A DNA stretch of 11,794 bases from Spiro-02 sp964465155 (GTDB taxonomy: Bacteria; Spirochaetota; Spirochaetia; Sphaerochaetales; Sphaerochaetaceae): positions 1 through 11,794 of the forward strand of contig CAYXIH010000060.1 in assembly GCA_964465155.1 (NCBI GenBank), written 5' to 3'. The number at the start of each line of letters is the position of its first letter. The stretch's first letter is position 1. The position numbers and the translations under genes are program-made. This document shows, piece after piece, positions 6,772 through 11,794 of the stretch. The notes below the pieces were generated by a model that was not told the DNA's origin, did no database searches, and saw only the letters and a program-made list of their open reading frames with translations.

Positions 6772-8280
6772 TCACAGGGGTAAAGTCGCAGCCTGCAGCC
6801 AAGCAAGTGCATCCTTGTCCACCATGGGGCCCAACTCGGACAACACCCATGCATGGTAGCTGTCGATCATCGAAATCTCGCTGTCGGTCAGCAACTGCTT
6901 GTCGATCAGGTCACGGTCAAAAGGACAGAGCGTCAGTGTCTCGAAGGAGAGGAATTGGCCAAACTCAGTCTTGATATCCTCCACCACCGCAATGACGTTC
7001 TCGATGCGGATGCCATGGCGACCCTCCTTGTAGAGGCCCGGCTCATCACTGACGACCATGCCGGGGACCAAGGGGACTGCCAGGGGATTGGGTCCTATGC
7101 GGTGTGGCCCCTCATGGACATTCAGGCGGAACCCAATGCCATGTCCGGTTCCATGGCTGAACGAGAGTCCTGCCTGCCACAAGAACTGGCGTGCAAGGGC
7201 ATCCAGCTGGTAGCCACAGGTCCCTACTGGGAACCGCTGGGAAGCAAGTGCAAGGTTGCCCTTGAGCACCAGGGTATAGTCACGCTTCTGCTCTTCGGTT
7301 GCGGTTCCGAACAAGATGGTGCGGGTAACGTCGGTCATGCCCGTCTCATACTGTCCACCAGTATCCAATACCACCAGGCCGTCTCCCTCGATGGGGAATG
7401 CAGACTCTTTTGTTGCACTATAGTGGCACATGGCTCCATGTTCGCCAAACCCTGCAATCGGTCCAAACGATGGCCCAAGGTACTCCTTGCTCCTGCTTCT
7501 TTGGCGTGCAAGCTCCTGTGCGAACGTCACCTCGTCATACACCATGCCCGCATCATGGGCATGGGCAAGGAAGTTCACCAGGGCTACACCATCCAGCAGG
7601 TGCGCACGGCGCATCCCTTCCAATTCCACCGGGTTCTTGGCTGCCTTCATGTCGGTGGTGTAGTCACGCCCCTCGACTGCCCGTACCCCCGCAGGCAATG
7701 CGGAGAACAGCTGCATGTTTGTCTTGTCTGGGTTGAAGAAGACATGGTCGGATGCACCAACGGTCTTGGATATGGTTTCGAACACCGCATCATAGGGAAG
7801 CACCTGCATGTCGGCCTTGGCTTCCGCCAACAGCTCGGGGGAGAACCTGTTGGGATTGGTGAACAAGAATGCCTGCTCGAGGCCAATCAGCATATAGGAC
7901 ATGAAGACAGGGTTGTATGCGACATCGTTGCCACGGAGGTTGGTCAGCCAGGCAATGTCGTCCAAGCTGGCAAGGACCGTCCAGCCACAGCCATCATTGT
8001 GCAGCTTGCTGCGCAGGAACGTCAGATTCTGGGCACGGGTATACCCAGCGATGTCTGCTGGAAGCTGGACNNNNNNNNNNNNNNNNNNNNNNNNNNNNNN
8101 NNNNNNNNNNNNNNNNNNNNNNNNNNNNNNNNNNNNNNNNNNNNNNNNNNNNNNNNNNNNNNNNNNNNNNCATACATATTCGCTGTCGTGGGGATCGGTG
8201 CCATTGATGATATAGGCATCAATTCCCTCCCGCTGCATGATCGTGCGCAACTGAGCCACGCGTGTATCAATAGTATTCAT
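6772..8280 (-). CDS. pepP: Xaa-Pro aminopeptidase (aminopeptidase P, M24B), interrupted by assembly gap
   Basis: Cytoplasmic metallopeptidase that removes an N-terminal residue preceding proline. The C-terminal creatinase-fold domain has all five metal ligands in order: two Asp in VVLDTGGQYETGMTDVTRT, His in SHGTGHGIG, Glu in SDEPGLY and Glu in GIRIENV. The N-terminal AYIINGTDPHDSEYV and central DDIAWLTNLRGNDVAYNPVF match the three-domain eukaryotic-type aminopeptidase P (about 600 residues) rather than the shorter E. coli PepP. The 100-N gap (8071-8170) follows residue 36. By family alignment about 120-130 residues are missing there against about 34 placeholders, so the in-frame 502-residue length is a coincidence. 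The ATG at 8280 follows GGGAGG and starts 13 bp after the lgt stop, implying co-transcription. The symbol is by family; a different one may suit this long form. Confidence 0.9.
   Translation of the reverse strand: MNTIDTRVAQLRTIMQREGIDAYIINGTDPHDSEYVXXXXXXXXXXXXXXXXXXXXXXXXXXXXXXXXXXVQLPADIAGYTRAQNLTFLRSKLHNDGCGWTVLASLDDIAWLTNLRGNDVAYNPVFMSYMLIGLEQAFLFTNPNRFSPELLAEAKADMQVLPYDAVFETISKTVGASDHVFFNPDKTNMQLFSALPAGVRAVEGRDYTTDMKAAKNPVELEGMRRAHLLDGVALVNFLAHAHDAGMVYDEVTFAQELARQRSRSKEYLGPSFGPIAGFGEHGAMCHYSATKESAFPIEGDGLVVLDTGGQYETGMTDVTRTILFGTATEEQKRDYTLVLKGNLALASQRFPVGTCGYQLDALARQFLWQAGLSFSHGTGHGIGFRLNVHEGPHRIGPNPLAVPLVPGMVVSDEPGLYKEGRHGIRIENVIAVVEDIKTEFGQFLSFETLTLCPFDRDLIDKQLLTDSEISMIDSYHAWVLSELGPMVDKDALAWLQAATLPL
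8071..8170. other. Assembly gap (100 N)
   Basis: Exactly 100 undetermined bases, the usual placeholder for a scaffold gap of unknown size. It lies inside the N-terminal domain of the aminopeptidase P gene and probably hides more than 100 bp. Confidence 0.97.
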
Positions 8281-8293
8281 TGCAAAGCCCTCC

Positions 8294-9313
8294 CTATCGC
8301 TTCTTCCGTGCAGGAGCCTTGGCCCCGCGAGGATGCTGTGTACGTTTCTGCTGTGCCTGAGCCAAACGTGCCTTGCGGGTACGCTGGTCCTGCACTACAT
8401 ACAATATGACACCCGCCAATACCATCAGCAGGCACAATATCTGCCCCATGGAGATATTGAGCATCGATTGGAACAAGGCTGGTGTATCTGCCCCGTTGCC
8501 CAAGGCAACGACAAACCCGATATGTCCATCCGGTTCCCTGAAATACTCGAGGAAGAACCGGACCGCTCCATAGCCGATGAGGTACCAGGAGAGGAGGAAC
8601 CCGGGGAACTTGCGGGGCCTCATGGGACGTAGCACGAACCACATGAACGCCCACAGGAGTATTCCCTCGAACAAGGCTTCATACAGCTGTGATGGATGCC
8701 TGGGCAGGTTCAGCGCCATGCCTGGCACATATTCCATGCCGATATGCTGGGCAACATTCCTCACCCACTCGTAGTTCGTGGAGAAGGAGGGGGCATCGGG
8801 GAACACGATTCCCCAGCCTTGGGTAGTCACCCTGCCCCACAGCTCACCGTTGATGAAGTTGCCCAACCTGCCAAACGTATAGCCCAAGGGGATACCGGCA
8901 ACCAGGCCATCTGCCATGGAAAAGAAATTCTTGTGGTGGATCTTGGAGAAGATGATGGCACCAACCACGGCGCCAACGACTCCCCCGTGGTAGCTCATGC
9001 CCGGCAATCCAACGAACTGGCCGTTCCTAAAGGGCCAGAAGATCATCCAGGGGTGGGTCCAATAGTAGGATGTCCCATCATACAGCAAGACAGAGAAGAG
9101 CCTTGCTCCAATGAGCAATCCACCAATGGTCCACAGGAACAGGCTCATCGAATCATCGGCATTGATATCTATCTCGCCATGACGGGCCTGCCACCGGAAC
9201 AGCACGTAGGTTATGAAGAATGCAACGATATACATCAGGGCGTACCAGCGCACTGGCAGGCCGGGTATCACTTCTGGGGAAATCCATGCTGGAAAGGAGA
9301 TATATGCCGACAT
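8294..9313 (-). CDS. lgt: Prolipoprotein diacylglyceryl transferase
   Basis: Inner-membrane enzyme that transfers diacylglycerol from phosphatidylglycerol to the lipobox cysteine of prolipoproteins, the first step of lipoprotein maturation. With the start at 9313 it has 339 residues and begins MSAYISFPAWISPEVIPGLP, typical of the family. The frame stays open upstream to 9664, but that part is not Lgt-like and overlaps the divergent protease gene. Visible motifs are HGG at 109-111 (equivalent of E. coli His103), GRLGNFINGELWG with Arg149 (Arg143), RHPSQLYEA, and GYGAVRFFLEYFREPD with Arg262 (Arg239). About seven membrane segments are expected. The last 35 or so residues form a very basic tail (RTRKARLAQAQQKR onward) of unknown role. 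No Shine-Dalgarno is visible before this ATG; a leaderless start is possible. Confidence 0.94.
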   Translation of the reverse strand: MSAYISFPAWISPEVIPGLPVRWYALMYIVAFFITYVLFRWQARHGEIDINADDSMSLFLWTIGGLLIGARLFSVLLYDGTSYYWTHPWMIFWPFRNGQFVGLPGMSYHGGVVGAVVGAIIFSKIHHKNFFSMADGLVAGIPLGYTFGRLGNFINGELWGRVTTQGWGIVFPDAPSFSTNYEWVRNVAQHIGMEYVPGMALNLPRHPSQLYEALFEGILLWAFMWFVLRPMRPRKFPGFLLSWYLIGYGAVRFFLEYFREPDGHIGFVVALGNGADTPALFQSMLNISMGQILCLLMVLAGVILYVVQDQRTRKARLAQAQQKRTQHPRGAKAPARKKR

Positions 9314-9320
9314 GCCGTGA

Positions 9321-9349
9321 AGTGTAATCTGTGATGGTGCGGTGGTCAA
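9321..9349 (-). promoter_or_regulatory. Putative lgt promoter placing the start at the ATG
   Basis: On the minus strand, TTGACC (9344-9349) and TACACT (9321-9326) are 17 bases apart (five and four of six consensus matches). Only seven bases separate the -10 from the lgt ATG, so transcription would begin at or next to the start codon. This would explain the missing ribosome-binding site. Confidence 0.5.
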
Positions 9350-9374
9350 GGGAGGAAGAATTCTCAGGGAAATA

Positions 9375-9403
9375 TGGATATAGGGTGGTTTTTGGAGTAC
9401 TAT
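9375..9403 (+). promoter_or_regulatory. Weak candidate promoter of the S41 protease gene
   Basis: TGGATA (9375-9380) and TACTAT (9398-9403) are 17 bases apart and match consensus at four of six positions each. As on the opposite strand, seven bases lie between the -10 and the ATG (9411). A GGAG at 9394-9397 is 13 bases from the ATG, rather far for a Shine-Dalgarno. Low-confidence call. Confidence 0.3.
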
Positions 9404-9410
9404 TGGTTGC

Positions 9411-10853
9411 ATGACCAACAAACACTTTGCACATGCGTGCTGCACGATTGCCTGCCTCATCATGATGACCTGCCTCCATGCCGGAGGAAGACAAGAGGAA
9501 GCTCCCCAACTGGAGATGCCCGCTTCGGTATATTCGGCCACCACAGCACCCCAAGGCGACCAGATAGCGGCCGACATGGATACCCTCCAGCGTCTGTATC
9601 GGTTTGTCGACAGCATCTCGCTGTATGACATTGACCGCCAGAAAGCCTTTGACGCAATGGCCAAGGCATTGGTCGGTTCGCTGGAGGATGAGTATTCCTT
9701 CTACATCACCAGTGAATTTGCCAATGACTTCCTCTCAGATACTGCTGGCATATATGGTGGCATTGGTACCTACCTCACCAAGTACAACCCGGAGAACAAG
9801 GATCCCAACGACCCGGAGACTTGGATGGTCAAGATCGTCTCACCATTCCCAGGAGCACCCGCAGACCGTGCCGGCCTGCGTGCAGGTGACCTAATCAGCC
9901 ACATTGACGGACAACCGGTCGACGACATGACGGCAACCCAAAGCTCCCATGCATTGAGGGGAACCCCCGGTTCGTTGGTCACCGTAACTGTCCAGCGGGG
10001 CAATACGGTGTTCGACATCACCCTCAAGCGGGAGACTGTCAGCACCCCCACCACCGACTATGAGATCCTGGATGGAAACATTGGATACCTGCGCATCTAT
10101 GAATTCTCCAACATGACTGCCCAGCAGTGCCTTGAGGCCATCGAAGCCTTCAACAAGGCACAGGTCCGGGGCATCATCATGGACCTGCGCAACAATGGAG
10201 GCGGCATCATCGACTCCGCACTGACCATCGCCGACATATTCATCTCCGACATGCCACTGATCACCATCAGCCACAAGAACAATGTCGGCGATGTCCGCTA
10301 TATCGCAAGCTCGAGCACATTGGTGGACGAGGATGTCCCCTTGATCATCCTGGTCAACAATGGCTCGGCTTCATCGTCGGAGATCCTCGCGGGGATACTC
10401 AGCGAAAATGGCCGTGCCAAGTTGGTGGGAAGCACCACGTTCGGCAAGGGGATCACCCAGTTGTCCACACCCTTCGCCGGAGGCGTGGTACAGGTTACCA
10501 ACGCCCGATATCTGCTTCCAAAGGGGACGGACATCCACAAGGTCGGGATCGAACCCGATGTCCCGGTGACCGACGCCCACCTCAAGGAGGAGGATATCCC
10601 TACCTACGAGAAACTGATGGACAGCAATGTCCTCAGCTCATTCGTGGACGCCAATCCCGATTACTCATTGGAAAACTTGCAGCTCTTTGCCGATACATAC
10701 TCCCTGGAATATCCGATGGACCCGGTCATACTCTCCATCCTGGTCCGGAATGAGTACCTTGCCAGGATGCAGTATGATGATCGGCCTCTGACTGACTCCT
10801 ACTTCGACGATCCCCTCAAGGTGGCGATCAAGCTCCTGGTGGAGGAGCAGTAG
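9411..10853 (+). CDS. Carboxy-terminal processing protease (PDZ/S41 family), exported
   Basis: Exported serine protease of the CtpA/CtpB/Prc type, 480 residues, cutting protein C-termini outside the inner membrane. Residues 1-24 form a signal sequence rich in cysteines (10, 11, 15, 21). Cleavage could follow Ala24 (LHA/GG), or Cys21 could be lipidated, although its lipobox (MMT-C) is poor. A PDZ domain spans about 113-207, with the RAGLRAGDLISHIDGQPV motif. The protease core includes GYLRIYEF (225-232), the MDLRNNGGG strand (257-265), the nucleophile region NNGSASSSE with predicted catalytic Ser321, and TFGKG with Lys346. Their 25-residue spacing equals that of Ser430/Lys455 in E. coli Prc. 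About 90 C-terminal residues have no motif I recognise. The gene is divergent from lgt and one base before rsmE. Its substrate is unknown. Confidence 0.92.
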   Translation: MTNKHFAHACCTIACLIMMTCLHAGGRQEEAPQLEMPASVYSATTAPQGDQIAADMDTLQRLYRFVDSISLYDIDRQKAFDAMAKALVGSLEDEYSFYITSEFANDFLSDTAGIYGGIGTYLTKYNPENKDPNDPETWMVKIVSPFPGAPADRAGLRAGDLISHIDGQPVDDMTATQSSHALRGTPGSLVTVTVQRGNTVFDITLKRETVSTPTTDYEILDGNIGYLRIYEFSNMTAQQCLEAIEAFNKAQVRGIIMDLRNNGGGIIDSALTIADIFISDMPLITISHKNNVGDVRYIASSSTLVDEDVPLIILVNNGSASSSEILAGILSENGRAKLVGSTTFGKGITQLSTPFAGGVVQVTNARYLLPKGTDIHKVGIEPDVPVTDAHLKEEDIPTYEKLMDSNVLSSFVDANPDYSLENLQLFADTYSLEYPMDPVILSILVRNEYLARMQYDDRPLTDSYFDDPLKVAIKLLVEEQ

Positions 10854-10854
10854 G

Positions 10855-11661
10855 ATGCGCCTGTACCTGATGCCCGCTTCATTCAATGGGTCAGACACCA
10901 TCGAGCTCACAGGCAACGAGTCCCAGTACCTGGTCAGGGTCCTCCGCCTGAAGGTAGGACAGCATATCACTGGGCGTGATGCAACAGGAAACCTGTGGGA
11001 CCTCACCATCGAGGCAACCACAAAGAACAGCTGCATACTCTCCTGTAGATCGCTGCAGGATGGCACTGATGCTCAGACGACCGACACGTTGCCCCAGTAC
11101 ACCACCAAACTACCCCCCATCTTTCTTCTCCAGGGGCTCCTGAAGGGAAAGAAGATGCAGATGGTGGTGAGACAGGCAACGGAGATCGGGGCTTGCTCCA
11201 TCATCCCCTTCCAAAGCAGGTTCTGCGTGGTGGATGTCAGCTCCAAGAAAGCCTCTGCCGTGGAGGAGAAGACCGAGCGCCTGGATGCCATGGTCAAGGA
11301 GGCTATCCAGCAAAGCGGTTCCAGGGTCCCAACGACAATCGAGGAGCCAATGCAGCTCTCTGCGATCCCCTCTTGGTGGAACAACCGAGGATTGGGTCTC
11401 TTCTTCCACCAGGTTGACACCGGAGAGCAAGACCAGCTGACGGACATTGTACGCTCATACGTGGCCGAACACGGGCCGGATGCACCCGTTGCCATCATGG
11501 TGGGCCCTGAAGGGGGATTCTCAGACGATGAAGTCGGACTGCTCATGGAGGCAGGTTTCAAACCCGTCCTGCTCAAGACAAACATCCTCAGGGCAGAGAC
11601 AGCTGCCATCTATGCGCTGGCAGTCGTGCAGTCCCTGATGACCGAACACTGTTCACAATAG
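10855..11661 (+). CDS. rsmE: 16S rRNA (uracil1498-N3)-methyltransferase RsmE
   Basis: SPOUT-family enzyme that methylates N3 of U1498 in the 30S decoding centre using S-adenosylmethionine; 268 residues, close to the usual 240-250. The N-terminal PUA-like part has HYLVRVLR-type sequence (YLVRVLRLKVGQ, 25-36). The centre has KGKKMQMVVRQATEIGACSIIPFQSRF (97-123) and EAIQQSGSRVP (149-159). The knotted cofactor site shows IMVGPEGGFSDDEV (214-227) and LKTNILRAETAAIYAL (240-255). The usual motif is LGxRILRTETA, so Lys241-Thr242-Asn243 and Ala247 are mild deviations. The ATG is one base after the protease stop, with GGAGGAG inside the end of that gene, so the two are translationally coupled. The stop is at 11659-11661. 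Confidence 0.95.
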   Translation: MRLYLMPASFNGSDTIELTGNESQYLVRVLRLKVGQHITGRDATGNLWDLTIEATTKNSCILSCRSLQDGTDAQTTDTLPQYTTKLPPIFLLQGLLKGKKMQMVVRQATEIGACSIIPFQSRFCVVDVSSKKASAVEEKTERLDAMVKEAIQQSGSRVPTTIEEPMQLSAIPSWWNNRGLGLFFHQVDTGEQDQLTDIVRSYVAEHGPDAPVAIMVGPEGGFSDDEVGLLMEAGFKPVLLKTNILRAETAAIYALAVVQSLMTEHCSQ

Positions 11662-11681
11662 AGAGAGCATACGTGTGCCAA

Positions 11682-11716
11682 TTTGTGTTGTAGGATATCC
11701 GAAGCTTGCACACAAA
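11682..11716. repeat. Inverted repeat between rsmE and the next frame
   Basis: TTTGTGT (11682-11688) and ACACAAA (11710-11716) are perfect 7-base complements with 21 bases between them, 20 bases past the rsmE stop. GTGTGC (11673-11678) can also pair with GCACAC (11708-11713). There is no T-run, so it is not a clear terminator. It may be an operator for the following gene or chance. Confidence 0.25.
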
Positions 11717-11726
11717 AGGATTTCGT

Positions 11727-11794
11727 ATGTCTGTCTTTCTGTTCTCATCGGATACGCACCTGCGTACCCGCATCAACCATCTCAGCGCATCTCC
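11727..11794 (+). CDS. Start of an unidentified gene, cut by the window end
   Basis: ATG at 11727 with AAAGGA ending seven bases upstream opens a frame that runs to the window end without a stop: 22 codons, beginning MSVFLFSSDTHLRTRINHL. The hydrophobic strand followed by S-S-D is reminiscent of receiver or other Rossmann-like N-termini, but too little is visible to name it. It follows rsmE by 65 bp on the same strand. Confidence 0.5.
   Translation, partial: MSVFLFSSDTHLRTRINHLSAS

Noticed and set aside
6853..8409. A 518-codon open frame on the plus strand opposite aminopeptidase P
   Set aside because: It is the mirror of a well-supported peptidase gene, spans the N gap, and its translation shows no domain; codon bias alone keeps it open.
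8277..8654. 125-codon minus-strand frame overlapping the end of lgt
   Set aside because: It is a different frame of the same strand within lgt, with no homology and no separate start signal.
9314..9664. Extension of lgt upstream to an ATG at 9664
   Set aside because: The extra 117 residues do not look like Lgt, overlap the protease gene, and the family N-terminus starts exactly at 9313.

Overview
The window looks like a chromosomal segment of a Gram-negative-type, sugar-fermenting bacterium, most probably a spirochaete of the Sphaerochaeta/Treponema group. The main argument is the galactose/glucose-binding protein: its sequence is rearranged in the same circularly permuted way I recall being reported for Treponema pallidum MglB-2 (Tp0684). 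An lgt gene and a secreted PDZ/S41 protease fit a diderm envelope. Base composition is slightly GC-rich by eye. The genus assignment is inference. A run of exactly 100 N (8071-8170) shows that this is a draft or metagenome scaffold.

Layout. Positions 1-4620 (minus strand) hold a complete mglB-mglA-mglC sugar ABC-transporter operon. It is transcribed leftward from a control region (4621-5050) and ends in a strong hairpin at the window edge (4-31). The control region contains a promoter overlapped by one of two identical 17-bp operator-like repeats, a possible second upstream promoter followed by two hairpins, and the terminator of the preceding gene. A 14-bp perfect hairpin between mglB and mglA probably makes the binding protein more abundant than the ATPase and permease.

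Positions 5051-9313 (minus strand) hold lgt, an aminopeptidase P gene interrupted by the assembly gap, and gpmI (cofactor-independent phosphoglycerate mutase). They read in that order as a likely operon ending in a terminator at 4994-5017. Positions 9411-11661 (plus strand) hold a PDZ/S41 C-terminal processing protease and, one base later, rsmE (16S rRNA m3U1498 methyltransferase). The start of another reading frame follows at 11727. lgt and the protease are divergent across 97 bp, and both may be transcribed as nearly leaderless messages.

Function. MglBAC imports galactose or glucose, and gpmI works in lower glycolysis. The other genes serve lipoprotein lipidation, peptide turnover, envelope proteolysis and ribosome modification. 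No CRISPR array, insertion sequence, prophage, tRNA or rRNA was seen. The most unusual points are the permuted MglB, the roughly 230-residue charged helical extension on MglC, and the layered mgl control region.
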